A stretch of 13,054 nt of DNA from the NCBI GenBank assembly GCA_904501955.1, contig CAJGCY010000066.1, forward strand, positions 1 through 13,054. Reading direction: 5' to 3'. The DNA comes from an uncultured Akkermansia sp. (GTDB taxonomy: Bacteria > Verrucomicrobiota > Verrucomicrobiia > Verrucomicrobiales > Akkermansiaceae). Below the pieces are notes generated by a model, which was not told the DNA's origin, did no database searches, and was given only the letters and a program-made list of their open reading frames with translations. Both the position numbers and the translations under genes were made by a program. Positions 1 to 7,069 of the stretch are shown one piece after another (position 1 is the stretch's first letter; every line of letters starts with the position of its first letter).

Positions 1-26
1 AGCGGGCTCTAACGAGCCCGCTTTTT
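1..26 (+). terminator. Rho-independent terminator of a gene upstream of the window
   Basis: A perfect 9-bp stem (AGCGGGCTC at 1-9 with GAGCCCGCT at 14-22) and a TAAC tetraloop are followed by a T-run at 22-26. The T-run is on the plus strand only, so it ends a plus-strand transcript that begins outside the window. It is also the apparent insertion target of the group IIC intron relic that follows. Confidence 0.9.
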
Positions 27-30
27 CATT

Positions 31-188
31 GTACTTCAGGCATGACACGAAACTGGGGTGAGAGTCCCCAATGAGCCGCTGACAGGGCGGAATCAAATAG
101 CTGAAGGCAACTGCGTCACAGCAATGTGGGGTGGGAAGGAAGCCGGATGCGAAACACAGACCGGATGAACAAGTTCCGAATAAAAGGC
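31..188 (+). mobile_element. Group IIC-type intron relic: 5' end / domain I only
   Basis: The stretch carries the ordered, recognisable blocks of bacterial group IIC intron domain I. A small GGGG-TGAGAGT-CCCC hairpin at 55-69 matches the GGGTGAGAGTCCC block known from group IIC introns. A GAAGGAAGCCGG block follows at 135-146, then GATGCGAAACAC, then GATGAACAAGTTCCGAATA ending in AAAGGC at about 188. Group IIC introns are known to insert directly after the stem of transcription terminators, and this one starts right after the hairpin and T-run at 1-26. No reverse transcriptase/maturase reading frame and no domain V-like hairpin follow before the next genes, so only the 5' part remains. A small GCGCA-GTGT-TGCGC hairpin at 207-220 may be intron residue or unrelated. 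The exact 5' boundary is uncertain because the usual GTGYG start is not seen; GTACTT at 31 is the best candidate. Recognition is from memory of family consensus, not a covariance-model search. Confidence 0.7.
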
Positions 189-250
189 CAAAGCGCGCGA
201 GGAGAGGCGCAGTGTTGCGCGATTTCTAATTATGCCCACGCGTACCCATT

Positions 251-415
251 TTATCTTGCGCCGCTATACCCAGAGGATGTACAAGTAAGCGTAATAATAA
301 GTGCAATAACCAGAACAATTAAAACACACATGCAGCCTAACATTCTATGTCTACCTTCGCCGTTGATATAGGCGATAAACTTCCAAATCCTTACAATTAA
401 AAAAAATAAATCCAT
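251..415 (-). CDS. Possible small single-pass membrane protein (54 aa)
   Basis: A 54-codon frame from ATG at 415 to TAA at 251-253, in a stretch otherwise without genes. The product begins MDLFFLIVRIWKFIAYINGE, continues with a basic stretch (GRHR, residues 21-24), then a clear hydrophobic segment at about residues 25-45 rich in Leu, Ile, Val and Cys, and ends in a short polar tail. That layout (basic flank, one membrane span, small tail) is typical of small membrane proteins. I do not recognise a family. No Shine-Dalgarno sequence precedes the start, but that is common in this window. It lies between the intron relic and the Sel1 gene and is oriented like the latter, 158 bases downstream of its stop. 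It could be a chance frame. Confidence 0.4.
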   Translation of the reverse strand: MDLFFLIVRIWKFIAYINGEGRHRMLGCMCVLIVLVIALIITLTCTSSGYSGAR

Positions 416-573
416 ATATTCGTTGATGAGGAGACCCCCGTTTTCTGACCACCGGCCATATTGTTTAGGGAATTTCGGAGCCGATGCTTGGAGCTGTGGT
501 TAAGTTACTATTTTTTGCGTTGATTGTCAATCCTGGCATTATAAACTATCTAAGCCTTCACCTTCTCTCTACC

Positions 574-1809
574 TCAATAAGGGAAGAAGCTATTGATGCC
601 ACTCATCAGTTCAGAATAGTAACGCGCTTTGGAAGCATCTTCGACGCGGGCTTGTTTCCCCGGTGGTGCAAATTGACCGCTGAAGTAGTTGACAAGCGCA
701 GTACAAGCCACGGCATCACCGGCTAAGGCGCGCATTTCAAGCCAGCGCACCCCCTCTTGCTCATCCGAGGGGACATAAAAGCCCCACAAATACATCTCGC
801 CCAAAGTAATACACGAGCCATCATACTTAGCCTTGGCGCGTTCTTTCAGGTAATTTATACCTTCCTGTAACACCGTATCAGGGATTGCGGGTGGATTACC
901 GGTAAGTAATGACAGACGCACTGCAGAATTAAGTGCATGGGCTGCAGCTTCCTGAACCCCGGCATGGGCAGCTTTCAGGTAATGCGAGCAGCGTTGCTCC
1001 AACGCAACCGTTTGCTCTTCATCAGTCTTTTTCGCCATATTGAGATGAATGCCAATATGGGAAGCCAGTACCAAATCCGCTAATTCATAACCTTGCGCGG
1101 AGGCTTTTTTCAGGAACTGTACGGCCTTTGCCGTTTCGGTGTGCTCAGCCTCGGATTTCAACAACTGCGTGACACGGTAAGCCCACAAAATACCGGCAGA
1201 CATGTTGCCGCCATCGGCAAGCTTCTTTAATTTATCCTGCGACAAAGTACGGATAGCTGCGTAGTCATACAGCATCCCCAACTCATCACCATAATAAATC
1301 GCAGGCTTATTCTTTTGACTCTTTTCGGGGAGATAAATAGCATCACTCGCGCTGAGAGACCTACTGACAAACGGCGCAAAGTGAATGTATGTACCATCTG
1401 CACCAAACTTGATGGGTGGCGTAAGCACCAAGTCCAATATGAAGTCGTTATCATGTACTCCGGCTTGTTTCGCCGCCTGCAACAGGACAATTCCTTCCTC
1501 CGGAGCATATGAGTTATAGCAAAAATCCATCAGCAAACGACCGAGCATACTTTTGGCCTGCGGGTCGTTTTTCTCCACAGCCAAGCGCAAGCAAGCAATG
1601 GCAGCGTTACGGTCTCTTACCCCTTCTTTCTGTGGTTGTAAAAAAAATCGCGCGTGTTCACACAACTGATTTGAGCTCAACCCAGCAAAATCAGTCTGCA
1701 ACGACGGAGCAACTCCGGACGCACCGGAAATGGAGGCGTACAGCGATTCCGCGACAAAAACAAATATCATTCCAACGCAAAACACAAGCTTAATGGGGAG
1801 CAATTTCAT
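574..1809 (-). CDS. Secreted Sel1-like repeat protein
   Basis: A 411-residue protein of alpha-helical Sel1/TPR-type repeats. The N-terminus is a classical signal peptide (basic MKLLPIK, hydrophobic core to about residue 21, SLYA ending at residue 25 as a likely signal peptidase I site), so it acts outside the cytoplasm. Degenerate Sel1 units with the A-x-x-G spacing are visible at about residues 68-95, 104-128, 226-251, 270-296, 316-342 (YLKERAKAKYDGSCITLGEMY) and 351-378 (GVRWLEMRALAGDAVACTAL). Sel1 repeats are protein-interaction scaffolds, and some act in envelope or stress signalling; no partner can be named from the sequence. No enzyme domain is seen. The 140-220 stretch between repeats is not recognisable. 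The gene is monocistronic as far as the window shows, divergent from the lipoprotein gene at 2246. No Shine-Dalgarno sequence precedes the ATG at 1809. Its base composition is lower in GC than the prc/nnr genes. Confidence 0.8.
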   Translation of the reverse strand: MKLLPIKLVFCVGMIFVFVAESLYASISGASGVAPSLQTDFAGLSSNQLCEHARFFLQPQKEGVRDRNAAIACLRLAVEKNDPQAKSMLGRLLMDFCYNSYAPEEGIVLLQAAKQAGVHDNDFILDLVLTPPIKFGADGTYIHFAPFVSRSLSASDAIYLPEKSQKNKPAIYYGDELGMLYDYAAIRTLSQDKLKKLADGGNMSAGILWAYRVTQLLKSEAEHTETAKAVQFLKKASAQGYELADLVLASHIGIHLNMAKKTDEEQTVALEQRCSHYLKAAHAGVQEAAAHALNSAVRLSLLTGNPPAIPDTVLQEGINYLKERAKAKYDGSCITLGEMYLWGFYVPSDEQEGVRWLEMRALAGDAVACTALVNYFSGQFAPPGKQARVEDASKARYYSELMSGINSFFPY

Positions 1810-2016
1810 GATGAAGGGCTTATCTAATTAGTGGTGGTTCTTATCAGTCTGGGGCAGAATAGCATCTTTTTGAAATCCTAGCAATATTTTTTTGCATTTT
1901 TGTGAACAAAATCACCCAGGAGTAGGAATAGAGTTAGAGTCAAGCCGATATTAGATTTTTTTGAGCGCAATGCAACGTTTTTAGAGAGCAAAACAGTCAA
2001 AATAACCGAAAGAGGC

Positions 2017-2044
2017 TTGACACACACTATGGGCTACTTATAAT
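2017..2044 (+). promoter_or_regulatory. Consensus sigma70 promoter of the lipoprotein gene
   Basis: TTGACA (2017-2022) and TATAAT (2039-2044) are both perfect matches to the sigma70 consensus with a 16-base spacer. Transcription should start near 2051, giving a 5' leader of about 195 nt before the ATG at 2246. This is the strongest promoter seen in the window. Confidence 0.8.
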
Positions 2045-2221
2045 GAAGGCACGAAACGTAAGTCTTACAGCACACTCCCCATCTCCACCCTTACAGAAGA
2101 AACCATAACGGTGGATAGTGTTGCTACTCGTCAAAAAGACCACACGGGCATTGTCACAACAGCATCGCGATTTTACTCTAACTCAGGCCGTTTTATTTCA
2201 AGCGTTGGTCAGATGCCATAA
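2021..2221 (+). pseudogene. Possible remnant of a YD/RHS-type repeat protein
   Basis: A 66-codon stop-free frame (after TGA at 2018 to TAA at 2219-2221) has no ATG near its start. Its translation includes TEETITVDSVATRQKDHTG, then IVTTASRFYSNSGRFISSVG. The pattern of short beta-type blocks with TVD, G-x-VTT, RFY-x-x-SGR and SSVG resembles the end of a YD/RHS-like repeat protein. No reading continues upstream in any frame past about 1990, so it would be a truncated relic on top of which the promoter and leader of the lipoprotein gene lie. The likeness is by eye only, and a stop-free frame of this length is not rare by chance. The alternative is plain leader sequence. Confidence 0.22.
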
Positions 2222-2232
2222 ACGACGAAAAG

Positions 2233-2238
2233 AAAGGA
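2233..2238 (+). promoter_or_regulatory. Ribosome binding site deciding the ATG start at 2246
   Basis: AAAGGA at 2233-2238 is 7 bases from the ATG at 2246 but only 1 base from the alternative in-frame GTG at 2240. The ATG is therefore the likelier start. It is one of the few Shine-Dalgarno-like sites in the window. Confidence 0.6.
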
Positions 2239-2245
2239 TGTGACT

Positions 2246-2866
2246 ATGTTATTCAATAAAATAAAAAAAGCAGCAGGACCGGCACTTGTCATGTTATGCG
2301 CAAGTTGTCAGGTGATGGAGCAAGTGGCAGACACCCCGGAAGAGCAAGAAGTATTCGGAGTGACACCGGAGAATTGGTTACCCAAGAGTCAGCGAATGAT
2401 GGGTAAGCAACGCTCAGCGATTAGAGTTGTCTACAACCTTACCGAACAAGAACCGTTCAAACAATATGTCGGTAGGGAATTGCAATTTTACACGCCGGTG
2501 AAGCTCGTCCAAACCCCGTTTGAAAACGGGCACCTCTATTACCTGGAAGATGCGGATGTTACCCAACATGAGGACGTGTATGAATCCGTACAGTTGGTGG
2601 GGGTGCGAGGGTCTTTTTGTTACTCTCCCACGCCGGTGTCATCACGTGTGACAGCTTTGCTGCGGATAAAGCTGAAAGGGCAACCGAATGCCATCTATGC
2701 TCAATACGAATACACCAGAGCCACCAAGCCGGACGAGGAGGAAGTATATGATGCGACAATAAAACGCGCACCGTGGGAGCCTAAGGGTACACCGGAGGGC
2801 AGAAGCCTCCTCAACACCATGCTGAAGATTGATTTAACCGCCAACAAAGAAATGGGCTTAGATTAA
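2246..2866 (+). CDS. Probable lipoprotein of unknown function
   Basis: A 206-residue protein. The N-terminus has a basic stretch (KIKK), a short hydrophobic core and LCASC with Cys21 as a candidate lipid-attachment site, although Cys at -3 makes the lipobox atypical. Without lipidation it would still be exported. The mature part has no domain I recognise. It is rich in alternating hydrophobic/polar stretches (about residues 60-65, 78-90, 97-100, 113-121, 134-155), which suggests a beta-rich fold, and it ends with an acidic tail. Cys125 is the only other cysteine. The start was set at ATG 2246 by the ribosome binding site. The gene stands alone: its own consensus promoter lies about 200 bases upstream and a strong terminator lies 41 bases after the stop. 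It converges on the operon ending at 2969. An envelope or secreted role is an inference from the signal only. Confidence 0.75.
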   Translation: MLFNKIKKAAGPALVMLCASCQVMEQVADTPEEQEVFGVTPENWLPKSQRMMGKQRSAIRVVYNLTEQEPFKQYVGRELQFYTPVKLVQTPFENGHLYYLEDADVTQHEDVYESVQLVGVRGSFCYSPTPVSSRVTALLRIKLKGQPNAIYAQYEYTRATKPDEEEVYDATIKRAPWEPKGTPEGRSLLNTMLKIDLTANKEMGLD

Positions 2867-2907
2867 GGTAGCTCCCATACCTTGGGGTATGAAAAAATAA
2901 AGAAGAG

Positions 2908-2940
2908 AAGTGTCACGCGGCATCAGCGTGGCACTTTTCT
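2908..2940. terminator. Strong, probably bidirectional terminator
   Basis: An 11-bp stem (AAGTGTCACGC at 2908-2918 with GCGTGGCACTT at 2926-2936, one G-T pair) and a 7-base loop are followed by a T-rich run on the plus side. On the minus strand the stem is followed by a run read from the A-rich stretch 2891-2907. It can therefore end both the lipoprotein transcript and the minus-strand operon whose last gene stops at 2969. A second small hairpin (CATACC-TTGG-GGTATG, 2876-2891) lies just before it. Confidence 0.85.
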
Positions 2941-2968
2941 TTCCTATCTTTTTTTGGGGGGGCAGGGC

Positions 2969-3316
2969 TCATTTTGAGCTATTTTGATTCGCAGCACGCT
3001 CGACACGCTTAACGGCAGCTTGGTATTCGGGGTGTTTTTCCAACCAGGCCCGCTCCTCTTGGGGCAAATCCTCCATACGCACCAACAAGTCATAATAGCG
3101 CACACTCAGCAAGGCTGCATCATTCACCGCGGGGTCTTGGCTGTATAAATCATGGCTATACAGCACAATATGCTGCAACAATGCCCGAGCGGAGGGATAC
3201 TCCACAACAGGCCGGGAGGGGGCATCACCACAACGGGAGATACACAGCACCAACACAGCAGCAAACGCAACGAGTGCCCCGCCGAGCAGGTATCTTTTGT
3301 TAAAAAGCTTCATCAT
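2969..3316 (-). CDS. Small membrane-anchored protein, last gene of the nnr operon
   Basis: A 115-residue protein (114 if the second of two adjacent ATGs is used). A short basic head (KLFNKR) leads into one hydrophobic segment at about residues 9-27, then Cys-Ile-Ser-Arg-Cys and a soluble tail of about 85 residues. The tail is predicted helical (ALLQHIVLYSHDLYSQ; YYDLLVRMEDLPQEERAW; HPEYQAAVKRVERAANQN). I recognise no family. The first ATG lies inside the end of the upstream 465-residue gene (17-base overlap, 3300-3316), with no Shine-Dalgarno sequence, so translation is probably coupled to that gene. The anchor and coupling suggest the two proteins act at the same membrane; that is an inference. 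The segment could also be an uncleaved signal anchor or a poor signal peptide. Confidence 0.75.
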   Translation of the reverse strand: MMKLFNKRYLLGGALVAFAAVLVLCISRCGDAPSRPVVEYPSARALLQHIVLYSHDLYSQDPAVNDAALLSVRYYDLLVRMEDLPQEERAWLEKHPEYQAAVKRVERAANQNSSK

Positions 3317-4697
3317 GTGTTGAAATCAGATTGTACAGAGAAGTCTCCGTCGGGAACTCAAAAACGGTATTCGGTTCCAATTCAAAGACTGAACGACCGT
3401 TCACCTCCAGCACGGAACCATCAGCCACCTCCAGCCCGAAAATGGAGTTAAGCTCCACGCCATACACCTGCAAATCCGCCGCAGTCAGTTTGGAACCATC
3501 CACGGCACGCCGATACAGAGTGATAGCATAATTCGCCACGTAATAAGCGCCGATGCCGACCACCGCCACCAAAATTCCCCCGGGAGTAGGCACCAGAGCC
3601 ACCAACACCGCATGCGCCACGCCGCAAGCCACACCGCGCACAGCAGCATCCGCCAATTTACGCTCAAACTCCTCTTTCAATATCGCCCCGGAAAAATATT
3701 GGTAAGTGGCAACACCAGCATCCGCAGAACAAACCAACAGCCCCGCTTCCACGCCGGGAATATTCACCTGCACAATCATTTTTCCCGCGCTGGTGTATAG
3801 CCCCTTGCACAGCTTCACCGAAGCCTCCTCGGCCACATACATCTTCAAATCTTCCAGATTGGTAGGCAATGCCGACACAAATGGCGCGCGACCGATACGA
3901 GGCACCCCCTTCACGCGCTTGGCAACCCCGGGCTCCCTACCGGTACGATTTTTATATTGGTGCATGGCGCGACGCGTCTCCGCCATCCGCGAATAATGAG
4001 GCGCATAATCGAACCTCAGCCCGAAACGGCAACAAGCATTCAACTCACTACCCAAATTCAGGCGGTACAACTCCGTCATCAACGCCTGCGCCAGCTGCTG
4101 CCGCCCCAAAGCGTGGCCGTTCTTCAGCACCGCATTCAGACGCTCGGAAATTTTCTTCGCCACAGCAGGCGCATTCTGAAACAGCGTTTCCGCATTCTTC
4201 GCGATATTGCGCGCAATGTCATCAGGTGCCAGCACGAGCTCATGCAGCACATTGCCGGGCTCTATATCCCCCAACAAGTGTACATTGTACATGATAGAAG
4301 CCAAGGCTTTGGATTGCTTCTCCGGCAAGCCGGACAAATGCGCAGCCTTCCGATGAATGGCATCCACGTGGCGCTTCCAAATATCAATCAGCTCCCCCTT
4401 CTTACCCGGGTAGCGCTGCTCGATGGCTTCCAGCGTCTTTTTGGGGATGGCGGCATCCAGCGCCCAGCCGTGCCCCAAGACACGGTGATTGCCCGGCACA
4501 GGACCGATTTTCTGGCGGAACTCATTCGGGAGCTCCGTATCAATGACATGGTTGATGTACTGCGCCAGCTCATCGAACGCCTGCCCGCCGTAGCCACCGA
4601 ACACCGTGCGGATATCATTCAAATGCTGCTGCCCGCTGTGCCCGTAACTCGGGAGCAGGGACAACAACAGCAAAAAGAGAGCAAGCAAGAAACGCAT
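3300..4697 (-). CDS. Exported protein of unknown function with a His/Asp-rich domain and a glycine-rich hydrophobic C-terminal segment
   Basis: 465 residues. A signal peptide covers about residues 1-20 (MRFLLALFLLLLSLLPSYGH). The first half is helical and carries a cluster of histidines and acids: N-H-R-V-L-G-H-G-W (H71, H76, W78), D81, H110, H115, H120, H140-L-L-G-D144 and H152. H-x-x-x-D followed shortly by H recalls the metal-binding helix of the zinc phospholipase C / S1-P1 nuclease fold, but the spacing differs by two residues and the required N-terminal Trp is not evident, so this is only a hint. A Cys pair (221-222) and a basic linker (about 250-272) follow. Residues about 354-392 are strongly hydrophobic and rich in Gly and Ala (LVPTPGGILVAVVGIGAYY), enough for one or two membrane passages. 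The last 70 residues are acidic and beta-like. It starts 6 bases after the stop of the 280-residue gene and overlaps the 115-residue gene by 17 bases. An envelope hydrolase with a membrane-inserting tail is one possibility; a toxin-like or scaffold role is another. Confidence 0.8.
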   Translation of the reverse strand: MRFLLALFLLLLSLLPSYGHSGQQHLNDIRTVFGGYGGQAFDELAQYINHVIDTELPNEFRQKIGPVPGNHRVLGHGWALDAAIPKKTLEAIEQRYPGKKGELIDIWKRHVDAIHRKAAHLSGLPEKQSKALASIMYNVHLLGDIEPGNVLHELVLAPDDIARNIAKNAETLFQNAPAVAKKISERLNAVLKNGHALGRQQLAQALMTELYRLNLGSELNACCRFGLRFDYAPHYSRMAETRRAMHQYKNRTGREPGVAKRVKGVPRIGRAPFVSALPTNLEDLKMYVAEEASVKLCKGLYTSAGKMIVQVNIPGVEAGLLVCSADAGVATYQYFSGAILKEEFERKLADAAVRGVACGVAHAVLVALVPTPGGILVAVVGIGAYYVANYAITLYRRAVDGSKLTAADLQVYGVELNSIFGLEVADGSVLEVNGRSVFELEPNTVFEFPTETSLYNLISTHDEAF

Positions 4698-4703
4698 GGC
4701 CGT

Positions 4704-5546
4704 TTACTTCCACCAAAGGTCTGCCCCCATGGGTTTGCTCGGATCCAGCGAGGACGTGAGCGTCGTCAGAACCTTCAAATACTCCATTTCCGCATCGGAA
4801 AGTTGCTCCTTTATACTTTGGTACACGACTCCGAACTCTATACGAACGTCCACATCGCTCTGCATCAGCCATTCCTTATGCACCCCCTTGGCGAGGAACA
4901 TTCCGGCCTCCATCAAAGCGTCTTCATCATCATTATACCATGCAGTAGCCTTCTCAACCAAGCACTTTGTATTCGCGATGTATGGAGCAACAACCTCCCA
5001 CGACAAATAGCGCGTACGACCCTGCTTAATAGACCTCTTCATGGCTTGCAACGTCTTACATTTTGCACGGATATCATCGGAGTAGTTACGCTGCACCTCA
5101 CGCTCCAAGAGGGTATCCAACTTCATGGCGGCATCTTTCAACGCATCGTAAATCTCCAGGGTGCGCAAAGCCTCATCATCCTTCACCAATGAAATCCGGT
5201 ACGTCTCTTCATCACAAGAGTCATCAAAACGAGGCATGGTCTTATGCTTATTTTTGACGAGCAAAGACTCATACACCCCCTGCATCATTTGCAACAGGCG
5301 GGCACACTCACTATCGCTGTACTGTATACTCAGTTTATCCAACACTTTGTTAAAGGCGGAGGCGTGCCTACCATCCTCCAGCATTATCCGCAAATCGCGC
5401 TCGTACTGATTCTGAGCAAGTGCAGCGGTCGGATCTCCTACATCACTCAATGATGCGGAAAAGCCGGTATACCCCATGCAGGCAAATGCCATGAATGCCA
5501 TACCAACCATGGACAGCGAACTCTTTTTACCATGTGCTTTTTTCAT
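4704..5546 (-). CDS. Exported protein of unknown function (280 aa)
   Basis: The start was placed at the ATG at 5546 (MKKAHGKKSS). The frame runs on upstream, but that part lies inside nnr and reads as low-complexity shadow. The N-terminus is a signal peptide: lysine-rich head, hydrophobic core at about residues 11-28, and FSA ending at residue 31 as a possible cleavage site. The rest is charged and predicted helical, with long amphipathic stretches and scattered cysteines in the mature part. No domain or catalytic motif is recognised. It begins 17 bases after the nnr stop and ends 6 bases before the next gene, so it is the second gene of the operon. No Shine-Dalgarno sequence is visible. Co-transcription with nnr need not mean a role in NAD(P)H repair, because nnr often heads unrelated operons. 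A periplasmic partner of the 465-residue protein is the simplest guess. Confidence 0.75.
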   Translation of the reverse strand: MKKAHGKKSSLSMVGMAFMAFACMGYTGFSASLSDVGDPTAALAQNQYERDLRIMLEDGRHASAFNKVLDKLSIQYSDSECARLLQMMQGVYESLLVKNKHKTMPRFDDSCDEETYRISLVKDDEALRTLEIYDALKDAAMKLDTLLEREVQRNYSDDIRAKCKTLQAMKRSIKQGRTRYLSWEVVAPYIANTKCLVEKATAWYNDDEDALMEAGMFLAKGVHKEWLMQSDVDVRIEFGVVYQSIKEQLSDAEMEYLKVLTTLTSSLDPSKPMGADLWWK

Positions 5547-5563
5547 AAATAGTCGTGCGTTGT

Positions 5564-7054
5564 TTATCGAAGGATTTGCGGTAGAAACGGGAGAAGCTGC
5601 GTAGCGCGGATGGCGGTAGGATACCCGGCAGCAGCGTGAGCATGAGCGGCAGCAAGCCCGCAGGCGTGGGCGGCGAGGGCTGCAGCGCGGAGCGGAGCAA
5701 GCCCCTGAGCAGCGAGAGCTGCAATGACGCCGGAGAGCACATCCCCCTGCCCTCCATTCGCCATGTAGGGACCACCGGTGGAGTTGTAGATGATGCAGGA
5801 ACCATCGGAAATGATGGTGCGAGCCCCCTTGTACAAAAGAGTACACGGGGTATCCGCCAAGAAGCGCTGTACTGTTTCCGCTCGCAAGAGGTGGGCGGAG
5901 GGCGGGAACAAGCGGCGCATCTCACCGGGGTGCGGGGTGAGGATGCAGTTGGGAGGAAGTTTCCATCCCAAAGCAGCAGCAGTGTTCAGCCCGTCAGCAT
6001 CCAACACGATGGGGCCACTGAAACGGTACAACAAAGAATACAGCGCGCGGGCCTCCGCAGCCTGCGGTTTGCCTAAACCGGGGCCGATGAGCAGAGCCTG
6101 CGCGCCGTCCGTGGGCACCTCCGCATAGCTGCGAACGGGGTGCACCATCACCTCCGGAGCTACCCTGGCAGCGAGAATGGGGTACACCGCCTCATGGCAA
6201 TAGAGGGCTACCAGCCCCGCACCGGCAGCGAGGGCTGCCTCCGCGCACATTTGGGCAGCACCAACGTAGCCGATGCTGCCAGCAACGATATTCACGCGCC
6301 CTGCTTTGTTCTTGAAGAAGGAATACGGACGACGCGGCAATGCCGAGGAAGAAGAGCACTGCACCACAGCCTCCGCCTCGCTCGGCAGCACCACCTGCGG
6401 CAGCGGGATGCACAGCAAGCGTCCCACGTAATTCTCCGCACCATCCGCCAGCATGCCGGGTTTCACACAGGCAATAGCGGCGGTTACATCCGCCTGCACA
6501 ACCTCGCCCAAAAGCTCCCCGGTATCCGCCTGCAGGCCGGTGGGAATGTCTATGGCGAGCACTAAACTGCCGGGGGTAGCCGCACGCTCGCGGTTCAGTT
6601 CCGCAACCGCCGCAGCATACTCCGGGCGCAGCGTACCACTTACCCCGCTGCCCAGTAGGCCATCTATAATCAGCGTACATGGGTTCTGCACCGGCGATGC
6701 AGAGGTACTCACCTCGCGGTTCAGCAATTTCTCGTACTGGCGGCGCGTTTCCGCGGAAAACGCCGAGGGCTCACACACGGCATGCAGGGTAACGGGGCAG
6801 GAAAAGCGAGCCGCCAGCCCGATGGCATCCCCCGCGTTGTTCCCCTTACCGGCGTACACGGACACATGCGTTATCGTGCGCGCTGCAAACTCCGGCTCCG
6901 TTTGCACCGCCTGCCACAAGCGCTCAATGACGTAATCCATCAGCTCATCGGACGTCACACCCCCCGCCGCGAAGCAGGCTTGCTCCGCAGCGCGGATGAC
7001 AGCACACGAATGCACCGGCATTGTCTCGGTATTTCTGTGGACGGAATCAGTCAT
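5564..7054 (-). CDS. nnr: Bifunctional NAD(P)H-hydrate epimerase / ADP-dependent NAD(P)H-hydrate dehydratase
   Basis: A cytoplasmic metabolite-repair enzyme of 496 residues, the normal length for the two-domain fusion. The N-terminal epimerase (YjeF_N) domain interconverts R- and S-NAD(P)HX. It shows GKGNNAGDA (69-77, usually GKGNNGGDG), DGLLGSG (131-137) and DIPTGL (169-174). The C-terminal ribokinase-like dehydratase domain converts S-NAD(P)HX back to NAD(P)H using ADP. It shows GSIGYVGA (259-266), IGPGLG (323-328), DADGLN (352-357), PHPGEM (374-379) and NGGQGDVLSG (433-442), where Asp438 is the expected catalytic base. The start may be ATG 7054 or the in-frame ATG at 7021, which would give a start nearer the family norm. 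A near-consensus promoter ends only about 15 bases before 7054, so the leader would be very short. It heads the operon with three unknown exported proteins. Confidence 0.95.
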   Translation of the reverse strand: MTDSVHRNTETMPVHSCAVIRAAEQACFAAGGVTSDELMDYVIERLWQAVQTEPEFAARTITHVSVYAGKGNNAGDAIGLAARFSCPVTLHAVCEPSAFSAETRRQYEKLLNREVSTSASPVQNPCTLIIDGLLGSGVSGTLRPEYAAAVAELNRERAATPGSLVLAIDIPTGLQADTGELLGEVVQADVTAAIACVKPGMLADGAENYVGRLLCIPLPQVVLPSEAEAVVQCSSSSALPRRPYSFFKNKAGRVNIVAGSIGYVGAAQMCAEAALAAGAGLVALYCHEAVYPILAARVAPEVMVHPVRSYAEVPTDGAQALLIGPGLGKPQAAEARALYSLLYRFSGPIVLDADGLNTAAALGWKLPPNCILTPHPGEMRRLFPPSAHLLRAETVQRFLADTPCTLLYKGARTIISDGSCIIYNSTGGPYMANGGQGDVLSGVIAALAAQGLAPLRAAALAAHACGLAAAHAHAAAGYPTAIRATQLLPFLPQILR

Positions 7055-7069
7055 ATTCTTGTGCTTCCC

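Larger units (their letters stand above)
1810..2245. other. Divergent 436-base intergenic region
   Basis: This spacer separates the Sel1 gene (minus) from the lipoprotein gene (plus). The half next to the Sel1 gene (1810-2010) is AT-rich and has only weak minus-strand promoter-like matches, the best being TTGCTA with a 17-base gap to TATTCT, ending about 35-40 bases before the ATG. The other half contains the consensus plus-strand promoter at 2017-2044 and a leader of about 195 nt. No tRNA-like, riboswitch-like or terminator-like fold was evident by eye. An open frame in the leader is listed separately. Confidence 0.6.

Noticed and set aside
126..371. An 81-codon plus-strand frame at the start of the window
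   Set aside because: Its first part is the group II intron domain I sequence, which is structural RNA, and the composition is not protein-like.
484..726. An 80-codon plus-strand frame with a hydrophobic start (MLGAVVKLLFFALIVNPG)
   Set aside because: More than half overlaps the 3' end of the Sel1 gene on the other strand, the tail is not protein-like and no ribosome binding site is present.
3957..5192. A 411-codon plus-strand open frame
   Set aside because: It lies antisense across two minus-strand genes with good signal peptides and tight operon spacing. Its product is Arg/Gln/His/Leu-rich with no motif.
5547..5846. Extension of the 280-residue gene upstream to a start at 5846
   Set aside because: This part overlaps the end of nnr, reads as Arg/Cys/Ser/His-rich shadow, and the signal peptide begins at the ATG at 5546.
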